A stretch of 64,000 bases of DNA from Flavobacterium reichenbachii (lineage in GTDB: Bacteria > Bacteroidota > Bacteroidia > Flavobacteriales > Flavobacteriaceae). Numbering within the stretch: position 1 is the first letter of the stretch; each line of letters opens with the position of its first letter. Below the pieces are notes generated by a model. That model saw nothing but the letters and a program-made list of their open reading frames with translations. It ran no database searches and was not told the origin of the DNA. The position numbers and the translations under genes are program-made. Positions 9,763 through 18,659 of the stretch are shown piece after piece. Location: assembly GCF_002217435.1 (NCBI RefSeq), contig NZ_MUHF01000021.1, positions 9,303 through 73,302 on the forward strand, written 5' to 3'.

Positions 9763-10653
9763 TTATCTGTCGATCGCTCTTTTTGTAATATCCCCAAAAG
9801 CATCGATTCTTCTGTCTCTGAAAAACGGCCAGTTCTGACGTACATTTTCCTGTAAATCCAAATCAACTTCGGCAATAAGGATTTCTTCCTGATCGTGAGA
9901 AGCCTGTGCTAAAATTTCTCCTTGCGGACCAGCAATAAACGAAGCTCCCCAAAACTGAATTCCTTCTGTTCCTTCAATGTATTTTTCTAAACCAATTCTA
10001 TTAGCTGCCGCAACAAAAACTCCATTTGCAACAGCGTGGCCTTTCATAACGTTCATCCAGGCACCGTATTGATTTTCTCCGTATTGTTCTTTTTCTTTGG
10101 GATGCCATCCAATTGCTGTTGGATAAAATAACACTTCAGCACCTTTTAAAGCGGTAATTCTCGCTGCTTCCGGATACCATTGATCCCAGCAGATAAGAGT
10201 TCCAATTTTTCCTTTTTTAGTTTCAATTGCCTTAAAACCTAAATCACCGGGCGTGAAATAGAATTTTTCATAAAAATGAGGATCATCCGGAATGTGCATT
10301 TTGCGGTATAAACCTGCTTCTGTTCCGTCAGTATCGATAATGTAAGCGCTGTTATGGTAAATTCCAGCCATTCTTTTTTCGAAGAACGGAACGATAATAA
10401 CAACTCCCAATTCTTTTGCCAATTCGCTGAAAGCAATAAACGAAGTGCTGTAAAGTGGTTCTGCTAAAGCAAAATTATCTACATCTTCGCTCTGGCAGAA
10501 ATAGTGACTGCTGTATAATTCCGGAAGTAAGATCACTTCTGCGCCTTTATTGGCTGCATCTTTTACCCAGCTGATACATTTTTTTAAATTATTTTCGGCT
10601 ACATCGTTCAGGTTTAACTGTACAACGGCTATTTTATATTTTCTTTTCGGCAT
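9763..10653 (-). CDS. aguB: N-carbamoylputrescine amidase (carbon-nitrogen hydrolase)
   Basis: A nitrilase-superfamily amidase hydrolysing N-carbamoylputrescine to putrescine, CO2 and ammonia. The Glu-Lys-Cys triad is visible: Glu in ILLPELYSS, Lys in YRKMHIPDD, Cys in LICWDQWYPEAAR. The start at 10653 (MPKRKYKIAVVQ) matches where the family begins; a Met seven codons upstream is less likely. It acts after AguA (5438-6478), so the cell can make putrescine from agmatine. Length is 296. Confidence 0.9.
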   Translation of the reverse strand: MPKRKYKIAVVQLNLNDVAENNLKKCISWVKDAANKGAEVILLPELYSSHYFCQSEDVDNFALAEPLYSTSFIAFSELAKELGVVIIVPFFEKRMAGIYHNSAYIIDTDGTEAGLYRKMHIPDDPHFYEKFYFTPGDLGFKAIETKKGKIGTLICWDQWYPEAARITALKGAEVLFYPTAIGWHPKEKEQYGENQYGAWMNVMKGHAVANGVFVAAANRIGLEKYIEGTEGIQFWGASFIAGPQGEILAQASHDQEEILIAEVDLDLQENVRQNWPFFRDRRIDAFGDITKRAIDR

Positions 10654-10727
10654 GACATAAAATTTAGAGTGCAAAAATAGTAATTTTTAGAGGGATTTCA
10701 AAGTGTGGTTTTCTTGTGAAAATAAAA

Positions 10728-10750
10728 AAAAGAGCTTGACGAGCTCTTTT
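10728..10750 (-). terminator. hairpin terminator
   Basis: A 9-bp stem AAAAGAGCT/AGCTCTTTT with a TGACG loop and an A-run on the plus strand (T-run on the minus strand). It lies between the lipoprotein gene at 10895 and aguB, and probably ends the lipoprotein transcript. Confidence 0.7.
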
Positions 10751-10894
10751 TATAATTGTGGTTTTGTATTATGTCTTTTTATTGATCTTTAGCTTATATT
10801 GATCCAAAATACAAAGAAACCATCTTACATCAATTTAATTACTTAAACTTTTGCAAAATGGTTTCTAACCTAAAATTATCAGCTAAAAACAGAA

Positions 10895-11302
10895 CTAGTC
10901 AATAACCACTTTTTGAGTTAGGAATTCTGTTTCTGATTTTTTGAATTTAATTTCGAAAGTTCCTTTTACTGCCGATTTAAATTTGTACACCGTTTTTTTA
11001 TACTCAATTGCCTGCGTACACGGACCTGATGAATAGGCTGCTTCAACTTGTAATCCTTTAACTGCTCCAATGGTTACGTCGCTAATTTTACTGAATTCTC
11101 CACAGCCATTATCTACTGCAAAAGTTATCTCATAACTTAGTTCATCACTTACTTTTCCGGTTGCAGGACCTTTAATTTCTGTAACAAATGCGGGTTTTAT
11201 AATAGGATTATCTGTTTTGTCATCGTTGTCGTTGTCGCATGATACAAATGCTGCTGCTAAAAATAATACTACTAAAACTGATTTTAATCTAAAACTTTTC
11301 AT
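10895..11302 (-). CDS. small lipoprotein of unknown function
   Basis: A 135-residue protein with a lipoprotein signal ending in FVSC, followed by an Asp/Asn-rich linker (DNDNDDKTDNP), a typical Bacteroidota surface-lipoprotein arrangement. The rest (about residues 40-135) looks like one all-beta domain with two cysteines (NGCGEF, SGPCTQ) that could form a disulphide. I recognise no family. A terminator follows. Confidence 0.7.
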   Translation of the reverse strand: MKSFRLKSVLVVLFLAAAFVSCDNDNDDKTDNPIIKPAFVTEIKGPATGKVSDELSYEITFAVDNGCGEFSKISDVTIGAVKGLQVEAAYSSGPCTQAIEYKKTVYKFKSAVKGTFEIKFKKSETEFLTQKVVID

Positions 11303-11474
11303 ATAAAATAATAATTAATTGTTAATTACTATGAAGATGATTATTTACTGCAATGGTTGCTTGTATTAATTGTTAATTCTGAAAACAAATTATTAAACTA
11401 CTGAAAGACAAAAACTTATTTATACCAAAAATCTACCGCAACGACTGTAATTTCTTATAAAAATTAAAATTTCT

Positions 11475-11555
11475 CGCTTAGCCCCAATAGGAACGGCATC
11501 CTTTTGACTGCTCCTTTAGCAGACAAAAGATATAGTGGATAGCGGGACTATTGGT
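11475..11555. ncRNA. Flavo-1-like RNA element, copy 1
   Basis: The plus strand reads TAGCCCCAATAGGAACGG, then CATCCTTTT, a variable hairpin with arms GACTGCT/AGCAGAC, AAAAGATATAG and TGGATAGCGGGA. Copies 2 (21455-21535) and 3 (46202-46341, opposite strand) share this plan. I recall this as the Flavo-1 RNA motif of flavobacteria. I cannot tell the transcribed strand; the minus strand would match both neighbouring genes. It occupies most of the 334-bp gap between the lipoprotein and DUF808 genes. Confidence 0.6.
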
Positions 11556-11580
11556 ATTTTGAAAACGATTTTACTGCTTC

Positions 11581-11611
11581 AAAAAAAAACACCAGCCTTT
11601 CGACTGATGTT
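11581..11611 (-). terminator. terminator of the DUF808 gene
   Basis: On the minus strand a 10-bp stem (AACATCAGTC/GGCTGGTGTT, two G-U pairs) closes a GAAA tetraloop and is followed by a T run. It sits 26 bases past the DUF808 stop. The G-U pairs form only in this orientation. Confidence 0.85.
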
Positions 11612-11636
11612 CTTACTTATATTTTGTTGTAGAATT

Positions 11637-12524
11637 TTAAAGTGCTGGTTGTTTCTTTTTAAATATTTTTTTGAAAAGATTTACAAATGCTAAAACCACT
11701 AATCCTAGTGCAAGCCCGATTACAAATTCTTTTACGATCGCCGGAATATTAATTCCTTCGACATAATGATGGATAAACGGAATATAATGCACGAAGATAC
11801 CGCCGGCCACTAAAATTAAAGCAATTGTACCAATTACGGTTAAACTTTTAATTATAAATGGTAAAGCTTTTACTAATATATTGCCAATGAATTTTGATAT
11901 GCTTTTTTCTTTTTTGCTAAATTTAATAAGCTTATAACCTGCTTCATCCATTCTTACAATAAGAGCAACAATACCGTAAACTCCTATGGTTGCGATCAAT
12001 GCAATTATTGATGTTACGATAATCTGCTGTGTAAGGGGTTTTCCAACTACTGTGCTTAAAGCAATAATTACAATTTCTACAGAAAGAATAAAATCGGTCA
12101 CAATTGCTGATTTTATTTTACCTTTTTCTGCTTCAAGAATTTGTTCTTCTGTAAATGTTTCTTCTGTAATTCCTTCAGATTCATGTTCATGAGGAACAAA
12201 GTATTCAAATATTTTTTCGGCGCCTTCATAAGCTAAAAATAAACCTCCGAGAACCAATATTACAATAATTGCAACGGGTAAAAATGCACTTAATAAAAAG
12301 GCTATCGGCAGAATGATGATTTTATTTAACAGCGATCCTTTACTTATGGCCCATAAAACAGGAAGTTCTCTTGAAGAAGCAAAACCAGAGGCTTTTTCTG
12401 CATTTACAGCTAAATCATCTCCTAAAATACCTGCTGTTTTTTTTGCTGCAATTTTACTCATTACAGCTACATCATCCATAATTGCTGCGATATCATCTAA
12501 TAAAACGAAAAAACCTGATGCCAT
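11637..12524 (-). CDS. DUF808 family (YedI-like) membrane protein
   Basis: A 295-residue protein with the family's N-terminal hallmark ASGFFVLLDDIAAIMDDVAV followed by KKTAGILGDDLAVNAEKA. At least five hydrophobic membrane segments follow (about 70-100, 140-190, 220-250, 262-285) and the tail is Lys-rich (KKIFKKKQ). Function is unknown across the family. It is a single-gene unit with its own terminator. Confidence 0.85.
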   Translation of the reverse strand: MASGFFVLLDDIAAIMDDVAVMSKIAAKKTAGILGDDLAVNAEKASGFASSRELPVLWAISKGSLLNKIIILPIAFLLSAFLPVAIIVILVLGGLFLAYEGAEKIFEYFVPHEHESEGITEETFTEEQILEAEKGKIKSAIVTDFILSVEIVIIALSTVVGKPLTQQIIVTSIIALIATIGVYGIVALIVRMDEAGYKLIKFSKKEKSISKFIGNILVKALPFIIKSLTVIGTIALILVAGGIFVHYIPFIHHYVEGINIPAIVKEFVIGLALGLVVLAFVNLFKKIFKKKQPAL

Positions 12525-12710
12525 TTAATTTATTTTTAAACTACGCAGCAACTTGACTTTAACCAAATTTAAGCTGCGTTTAAATTATTAATCTGGTGCG
12601 AATTTAGCACTTTTAAATCTAATTTATTCTACAGAAGCCGATCAAATTTTGAGATTTACAATACTTCGTTTCTCACATTCGCTTTAAGCTGATTCCTAAC
12701 TGCATTGCCC

Positions 12711-12815
12711 TAAAAGCACCCAGATAATTATAAATACTAAAATAGTTCCGAAGCATCCTCCGCCTAATTTTTTTGCACCGTAACCTGCTATAAGTCCTCT
12801 AAAAATATTGTTCAT
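12711..12815 (-). CDS. small Gly-rich membrane protein
   Basis: A 34-codon ORF beginning MNNIFRGLIAGYGAKKLG, then GGCF and one hydrophobic helix (TILVFIIIW), ending WCF. The basic, Gly-rich head and single helix look like a known type of tiny Bacteroidota membrane protein. As written the frame stops just after the Trp. One extra base at about 12719-12722 would instead extend it through VLLGQCS to 12697, which looks like a more natural tail, so the C-terminus may be frameshifted. Confidence 0.55.
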
Positions 12816-12932
12816 AATGTATAGTTTTTATGTTTTTAATTGAAATATAAAATTCCTTCTTAAATCTGTAATTTTCTTTACATTACTTTTTAAAAAAGTT
12901 TCATTATTTACGGATTACAATAATTGCATAAA

Positions 12933-12960
12933 AAAGCACCAGTGTTTCCACCAGTGCTTT
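12933..12960 (-). terminator. terminator of clpB
   Basis: On the minus strand, AAAGCACTGGTG pairs with CACTGGTGCTTT (two G-U pairs) across a GAAA tetraloop, then T-rich sequence. It lies 20 bases past the clpB stop. Confidence 0.88.
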
Positions 12961-12980
12961 AAATAAATAAAATGAAAAAA

Positions 12981-15578
12981 TTAGTTAACTGTTTGGTTTC
13001 TAAAAACCAATTTCCCATCAAAGGCATCCAGCAAAATAATACTGTCTGTAGTGATATTTCCTGCCAAAATTTCTTTAGACAATTGATTTAACACTTCGCG
13101 CTGTACGACACGTTTTACTGGTCTTGCACCAAATTGCGGATCGTATCCTTTGTCAGACAGATACGCAATTGCTTCTGGTGTTGCATCCATAGTAACGCCT
13201 TGCAGTGCAAGCATTTTTGTAACACTCTTAAGCTGTAAGCTCACAATTCGTGAAATATTTTCGACTGTTAAAGGCGTAAACATTACAATCTCGTCGATAC
13301 GGTTTATAAATTCCGGACGAACAGTTTGCTTTAATAATCCTAAAACTTCGGTTTTGGCTGCTTCTGTAGCTGCTTCGACTCCGCCTTTTAGATTCTCAAA
13401 TTTTTCTTGTATAATCTGGCTTCCCATATTGGAGGTCATGATTATAATGGTGTTTTTAAAATCTGCCAGACGCCCTTTATTATCTGTTAATCGGCCTTCA
13501 TCTAAAACCTGCAATAAAATGTTGAACGTATCGGGATGTGCTTTTTCGATCTCGTCTAACAAAATTACAGAATACGGTTTTCTACGAACAGCTTCTGTCA
13601 ATTGCCCTCCTTCATCATAACCCACATATCCCGGAGGCGCACCAACCAAACGGCTCACACTGTGGCGTTCCTGATACTCGCTCATATCGATACGCGTCAT
13701 GGCGTTTTCATCATCAAAAAGATACTCTGCCAAAGCTTTTGCTAACTCTGTTTTACCAACTCCGGTTGTTCCTAAGAATAAAAATGTTCCTACAGGTTTT
13801 TTCATATCCTGCAGACCAGCACGGCTTCTGCGCACAGCGTCACTTACGGCTTCAATCGCTTCTTCCTGACCAACAACACGTTTGTGCAATTCATCTTCAA
13901 GATGCAATAATTTTTCTCTTTCTGTCTGAAGCATTTTCATAACCGGAATTCCAGTCCATTTTGCTACAACTTCTGCAATATCTTCTCTGGTAACTTCTTC
14001 TTTAATTAAAGAATTACCAAGTTGGTATTCTTGCAATTGTTTTTGTAAAACCTCTTGTCGTTCCTGTGCTTCTTTAATTTTTCCGTAACGAATTTCGGCA
14101 ACTTTACCGTAATCGCCGTCACGTTCTGCGCGTTCTGCCTCGTATTTAAAATCTTCGATTTCAAGTTTTACAGCCTGAATTCCGTCAACGATATCTTTTT
14201 CAGATTTCCATTTTGCATACATTTCGTTGCGTTCTTCTTTCAGGTTGGCCAGATCCATACCTAAAATCTTAAGCTTACTCTCTTCTTTTTCGCGTTTAAT
14301 GGCTTCAATTTCAATTTCTAACTGCATGATTTTTCGATCCAGAACATCCAGTTCTTCAGGTTTTGAATTGATTTCCATACGCAGTTTAGAAGCTGCTTCA
14401 TCCATCAAATCGATCGCTTTATCCGGCAAAAATCGATTGGTAATATATCTTTGAGAAAGTTCAACCGCTGCAATAATTGCTTCATCTTTAATTTGAACTT
14501 TATGATGTGTTTCGTATTTTTCTTTAATCCCGCGTAAGATCGAAATCGCACTTTCAGTATCTGGTTCGTCGATTAAAACCTTTTGAAAACGACGCTCAAG
14601 CGCTTTATCTTTTTCAAAGTATTTTTGATATTCATCTAAAGTTGTAGCTCCAATTGCTCTCAACTCACCACGCGCCAAAGCTGGTTTTAAGATGTTGGCT
14701 GCATCCATAGCGCCTTCACCTCCACCCGCTCCTACCAGCGTATGAATTTCATCAATAAACAAAACAATATCACCTTCTGCAGCTGTAACTTCTTTTACAA
14801 CAGATTTTAATCGTTCTTCAAATTCTCCTTTAAATTTGGCACCGGCAATCAGCGCTCCCATATCCAGAGAGAAAACGATTTTATCCTTAAGATTCTCAGG
14901 CACATCTCCATCTACAATTCTATGTGCCAACCCTTCCGCAATCGCGGTTTTACCAACTCCCGGTTCTCCCACTAACATTGGATTATTTTTGGTTCTTCGT
15001 GTTAAAATCTGCAATACACGACGAATCTCCTCATCACGACCGATAACAGGGTCGAGTTTTCCTGTACGAGCTAATTCGTTTAGATTTTTAGCATATTTAT
15101 TTAACGAATTATACGTTTCTTCTGCTGAAGCCGATGTTACTCGTTCTCCTTTTCGCAGTTCTTCGATTGCTGCTTTAAGGCCTTTTCCTGTTACGCCCTG
15201 ATCTTTTAAAATTTGCGAAACTTTACTTTTAGAATCAAAAATGGCCAGAATCAAATGTTCTACAGAAACATACTCATCGTTCATTTTGTGAGCAATAATC
15301 TCTGCTTCATTCAGTGCTTTATTGGCATCTCTGGAAAGCAGAATATCACCTCCGGAAACTTTTGGAAAACTCTGAATAGTACTGTCTAAAACCTGCAGAA
15401 ACAAGGGCACATTTACATTAAGTTTTTTCAAAATAAAAGGTGCTGCATTTTCATCAACTTCAAAAATTGCCTTAAAAATGTGCTCATTTTCTATTTGCTG
15501 CTGGCCATTTCGCTGTGCGAGCTGCTGCGAAAGCTGAATAGCTTCCTGAGATTTGATTGTAAATTTATTTATGTTCAT
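12981..15578 (-). CDS. clpB: ATP-dependent disaggregase ClpB
   Basis: A Hsp100 chaperone that works with DnaK to pull proteins out of aggregates; cytoplasmic hexamer. It has Clp N repeats (residues 1-145), a first AAA+ module with Walker A GEPGVGKTA at 204-212 and Walker B LFIDEIHT, a long middle coiled-coil domain (about 405-525) that separates ClpB from ClpA/ClpC, a second AAA+ module with GTTGVGKTE and the pore loop GAPPGYVGYDEGG, and the C-terminal D2-small domain. Length 865 is full. I see no clear HrcA/CIRCE element in front of it. Confidence 0.96.
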   Translation of the reverse strand: MNINKFTIKSQEAIQLSQQLAQRNGQQQIENEHIFKAIFEVDENAAPFILKKLNVNVPLFLQVLDSTIQSFPKVSGGDILLSRDANKALNEAEIIAHKMNDEYVSVEHLILAIFDSKSKVSQILKDQGVTGKGLKAAIEELRKGERVTSASAEETYNSLNKYAKNLNELARTGKLDPVIGRDEEIRRVLQILTRRTKNNPMLVGEPGVGKTAIAEGLAHRIVDGDVPENLKDKIVFSLDMGALIAGAKFKGEFEERLKSVVKEVTAAEGDIVLFIDEIHTLVGAGGGEGAMDAANILKPALARGELRAIGATTLDEYQKYFEKDKALERRFQKVLIDEPDTESAISILRGIKEKYETHHKVQIKDEAIIAAVELSQRYITNRFLPDKAIDLMDEAASKLRMEINSKPEELDVLDRKIMQLEIEIEAIKREKEESKLKILGMDLANLKEERNEMYAKWKSEKDIVDGIQAVKLEIEDFKYEAERAERDGDYGKVAEIRYGKIKEAQERQEVLQKQLQEYQLGNSLIKEEVTREDIAEVVAKWTGIPVMKMLQTEREKLLHLEDELHKRVVGQEEAIEAVSDAVRRSRAGLQDMKKPVGTFLFLGTTGVGKTELAKALAEYLFDDENAMTRIDMSEYQERHSVSRLVGAPPGYVGYDEGGQLTEAVRRKPYSVILLDEIEKAHPDTFNILLQVLDEGRLTDNKGRLADFKNTIIIMTSNMGSQIIQEKFENLKGGVEAATEAAKTEVLGLLKQTVRPEFINRIDEIVMFTPLTVENISRIVSLQLKSVTKMLALQGVTMDATPEAIAYLSDKGYDPQFGARPVKRVVQREVLNQLSKEILAGNITTDSIILLDAFDGKLVFRNQTVN

Positions 15579-15774
15579 ATCTTTATATTGTTAGGTTTGA
15601 TTATTATTCGATATCATTAAAATTAGAACTTATTGCATTAAATTTTAACTTTAAAAACTTTAACTTTGTTGCAATATTCAAAATACATTCCATACTAAAT
15701 TTACAGACAAAATGACATTAAAAATCCTTATTCAAAGCTTTTTAAACGTCAAAAAGTCATAAAACGAGACAATT

Positions 15775-16164
15775 ATGAGTTTTTTTAATTCAATATTCGG
15801 AAATTCAGAGAACACAGATTCTCCTAAAGGCAGTATAAACTGGACAGAATTAACAGATATTATTCAATTGACAGAAATTGATGCTATTTCTAATGAAAAG
15901 CCTGTTGCAATATTTAAACACAGCACAAGATGCAGTATCAGCCGAATGGCTCTAAAACAATTTGAGAAAGATTATGATTTGAATGATGTGGTAGATGCCT
16001 ATTTTTTAGATCTGATAGCTCATCGCGATATTTCAAACGAAATTGCCAGAAAATACAATGTATATCATGAATCACCGCAATTAATTTTAATTAAAAACGG
16101 AAAAGCAGTTTACGATGTTTCGCATAGTGATATTGATGCATCAGCATTGAAAAGTAAAGTATAA
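15775..16164 (+). CDS. ytxJ: YtxJ family bacillithiol-system monothiol protein
   Basis: A 129-residue thioredoxin-fold protein. The single active-site cysteine is Cys53 in FKHSTRCSIS; there is no second Cys as in CxxC thioredoxins. The cis-Pro region is SPQLILI. The family (DUF2847) is linked by co-occurrence to bacillithiol, a low-molecular-weight thiol made by Firmicutes and many Bacteroidota. The expected role is removal of bacillithiol from mixed disulphides. It diverges from clpB. Confidence 0.85.
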   Translation: MSFFNSIFGNSENTDSPKGSINWTELTDIIQLTEIDAISNEKPVAIFKHSTRCSISRMALKQFEKDYDLNDVVDAYFLDLIAHRDISNEIARKYNVYHESPQLILIKNGKAVYDVSHSDIDASALKSKV

Positions 16165-16186
16165 CAGTTTCTTGTAAATACGTATT

Positions 16187-16228
16187 AAAAGTGAGATCTG
16201 ACTTTAGTTAAGCTTAGATCTCACTTTT
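16187..16228. terminator. bidirectional terminator
   Basis: A 13-bp perfect inverted repeat AAAAGTGAGATCT/AGATCTCACTTTT with a 16-base loop, between the convergent ytxJ and the membrane-protein pair. Confidence 0.8.
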
Positions 16229-16248
16229 ACTTTTTAATTCACAATTAA

Positions 16249-17424
16249 TTAAAAACTTCCGCCAGAACCGCCTCCGCTAAAATCTCCACCTCCAAACTTC
16301 ATTGGCGAATCTGGAGTTTGTACTTCTGGTTGCATTCCAAATGTCGAAGCTATAATTAGTGCTTCTGAATTTAAAAGCGAATCAGAATTATTAATTCTGT
16401 CTGGTTTGAATGTAATCCCTGATTCATTATTTTTTAATTTCTTTATTGAAAAATAAGCAATCGCAAATAAAATTAATCCGCCTAAGGTTAATGCAGCTTC
16501 TACAGGCAAAACATGGAAATAATTTCGGAAAGTAAAAATTGAAAAACCGAGAGCTAAAATCACAATCCACAGCAGTATTTTATCTTTATTTTTTAATGCA
16601 TAAAACAAATAAAATACAGGAACTAAAAATGTAAAACCCCAGAAGAACCATGAAAACGGAATTTCTGGACTTACTTCATAATATACTTCTGAAAGACTTG
16701 CAGAAAATTCTCTTACAATAAAATAATTTCCTGATAAGTAGAATAAAACTAAAGCTGTATTCTTTATCAAAAAAATCCCGTTATAATAATAGAACTCTTT
16801 TTGTTTTTGGATGAGATTGCTGCACAAATAATAGGTTCCGACACTATACAGCATTATGAAAAATGGTAAAATTGCCTGGCCTGCTTCTAAAAATTCAAAT
16901 ATTACGTATCCAAAAAAGGCAGTTAATGCCAGATAAAAAATCAATGCAGATAATAAATGAAGGTAACGTAAATATATAATAAGCGAAACTGTAGCGACCG
17001 TAATTGCAACAGCCGAAAAATTATCTCCTTCTGTTGAAATTCCGATTGCAAAACCAGCATTTAGTATACTTCCTAAAATAAAAGTATCGTCTAAACCGTG
17101 CCTAAAATAATTGTTTTGAGCTAAAATTTCAGATCCTGCAAATCCAACTACAGCAAAAAGATAACAGCCTATATAAATAAAATTATCATTGGTTGAACCA
17201 GAAAATCCTATTAATGCAATAACACCGCAGATGGACAGATATAATAATGCTCCTAATAAAAAGAAACCTAACCGAACTAAAATATTTCGATGAATCTTGA
17301 AAGTTGGCAATTCCTTTTTTATCAGATTGTATTGTTCTTTGTTTATAAAGCCTCCGCTTTCTAACAATGCTGCTTCTTCTAGTAATACTTCATTATCTAA
17401 CAAAATTTTATCATGAACTATCAT
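16249..17424 (-). CDS. polytopic membrane protein with Gly-rich tail
   Basis: A 391-residue protein with a cytoplasmic N-terminus (LLESGGFINKEQYNLIKKE), about ten hydrophobic helices between residues 50 and 335, and a soluble tail ending in GGGDFSGGGSGGSF. Such Gly/Ser/Phe ends are seen on several bacterial envelope membrane proteins. It overlaps the upstream gene by 4 bases and shares its N-terminal pattern, so the two look like a DUF2157-type paralogous pair acting together. Function unknown. Confidence 0.75.
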   Translation of the reverse strand: MIVHDKILLDNEVLLEEAALLESGGFINKEQYNLIKKELPTFKIHRNILVRLGFFLLGALLYLSICGVIALIGFSGSTNDNFIYIGCYLFAVVGFAGSEILAQNNYFRHGLDDTFILGSILNAGFAIGISTEGDNFSAVAITVATVSLIIYLRYLHLLSALIFYLALTAFFGYVIFEFLEAGQAILPFFIMLYSVGTYYLCSNLIQKQKEFYYYNGIFLIKNTALVLFYLSGNYFIVREFSASLSEVYYEVSPEIPFSWFFWGFTFLVPVFYLFYALKNKDKILLWIVILALGFSIFTFRNYFHVLPVEAALTLGGLILFAIAYFSIKKLKNNESGITFKPDRINNSDSLLNSEALIIASTFGMQPEVQTPDSPMKFGGGDFSGGGSGGSF

Positions 17425-18467
17425 AGAGCAATTTCTTTATTAAAATTCTTAATTAGTTTGATAAACAAAACTATTGAACCGATAAAATAAAGTGGAAGCA
17501 GTAAAATAAACAACTGCCATAGATCTGAAAAGTCTACATTTTCAAAAATTCGGAACAAAAATATACTTATGCCAATATACGCATACACTATCGTGAATAC
17601 ATATAATGAGATTGCTTTTACTCTATAACTTATTCTATAAAAATAATACGATGAGCCTGCAAGAAGTGCCGAGAAAATAAGCCAGAAACCATAATATTCG
17701 TTCGTCATATTACTAAGAACCGCAATGCTTATAATGTGCAGAGCAAATGTTAGATAGACGAGTTTAAAATGAGTTTTAAGATTAATCCTATCGCTGTAAA
17801 TTGTCCATACAGCCAATAAAACGCCTAGTATTATTGCGGAGTAACTTAGACTTTGATTTGAATAAAAATCATTGTTTAATAAATCCTGCGGTGTAACCGA
17901 AAAACCGATATAAGCACCTAAACCTGTTATTGCAATACTCAAGACGCCCTTATTATCAAAATAGTACGCACAAAAGAAACTGACAATTGTCGGAATTAAT
18001 GTCGCCAAACCATAATGCTTGCCAAACAGCTCGTACTGAAACTGCAGGTATCCAATAAAAATACACGTCAGAATATTAGCAGTAAGTACCAAATAATCTA
18101 AAACAGGGTTTTCAAATACAGCTTCAGTTTTTTGAAAGCCTTTTGAATTTTTAAAACAAAAATAAAAACATACCACAATAACGATTAAAAGGAGCGATAG
18201 AATTGCAATATGACCAATTGTATCAATGTTTTCATAAATTAAAATACCAATTCCGGAAGTAAATGCCAAAATAGATAAATACAACAGCATTTTTAGTTCT
18301 GCATGCAGCGAAAAAATGTTTAAACTGCGGTATTCTTTTATCTGTTCAAACTGTTCTTTGGTGATAAAATTTTTCTCAAAAAGATTTTGAGTTGACTGCT
18401 CTCTAATTCTTGACATAGAATGACTATAAGCATCAAATATAGCTCTTTCGACTGATTTTTCTTTCAT
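17421..18467 (-). CDS. DUF2157-like membrane protein
   Basis: A 348-residue polytopic protein. A cytoplasmic head with NLFEKNFITKEQFEQIKEY is followed by about ten membrane helices. The head resembles that of the downstream partner (16249-17424), and an ATGA-type 4-base overlap joins the genes, which suggests coupled translation and a complex. DUF2157 is my best match from memory; no biochemical role is known. Confidence 0.72.
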   Translation of the reverse strand: MKEKSVERAIFDAYSHSMSRIREQSTQNLFEKNFITKEQFEQIKEYRSLNIFSLHAELKMLLYLSILAFTSGIGILIYENIDTIGHIAILSLLLIVIVVCFYFCFKNSKGFQKTEAVFENPVLDYLVLTANILTCIFIGYLQFQYELFGKHYGLATLIPTIVSFFCAYYFDNKGVLSIAITGLGAYIGFSVTPQDLLNNDFYSNQSLSYSAIILGVLLAVWTIYSDRINLKTHFKLVYLTFALHIISIAVLSNMTNEYYGFWLIFSALLAGSSYYFYRISYRVKAISLYVFTIVYAYIGISIFLFRIFENVDFSDLWQLFILLLPLYFIGSIVLFIKLIKNFNKEIAL

Positions 18468-18571
18468 TACAGAAAAATAATTTTCAGCACATTTATTAAT
18501 TTTAGTGTAATAATTACATTTATAAAACTAAAAATCAAATCGTTAAAAACTATAAATAATTTTAAATTTTA

Positions 18572-18601
18572 TTTGAATTAATCGATTTTCTTCTACATTT
18601 G
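18572..18601 (+). promoter_or_regulatory. promoter of the pectate lyase gene
   Basis: TTTG at 18572-18575 and TACATTTG at 18594-18601, spaced by 18 bases, match the Bacteroidota -33/-7 pattern. The last base is shared with the operator palindrome. Confidence 0.75.
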
Positions 18602-18616
18602 TGTAATCGATTACAC
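18601..18616. promoter_or_regulatory. LacI-type operator
   Basis: GTGTAATCGATTACAC is a perfect 16-bp palindrome with the central CG and flanking TGTAA/TTACA of LacI-family operators. It covers the expected transcription start, directly after the -7 element, a position that would block initiation. No LacI-family gene is in this window. Confidence 0.75.
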
Positions 18617-18659
18617 TTACAAACTAAACCACCAATAATCACTTTAAACTTATAACAAA

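Larger units (their letters stand above)
12525..12980. other. 456-bp gap: one micro-gene and the clpB terminator
   Basis: Apart from the small ORF at 12711-12815 and the clpB terminator at 12933-12960 I see no gene, RNA or repeat here. The rest is AT-rich spacer. Confidence 0.6.

Noticed and set aside
13150..13942. Long plus-strand ORFs opposite clpB
   Set aside because: They are shadows of the clpB reading frame; clpB has all expected motifs on the minus strand.
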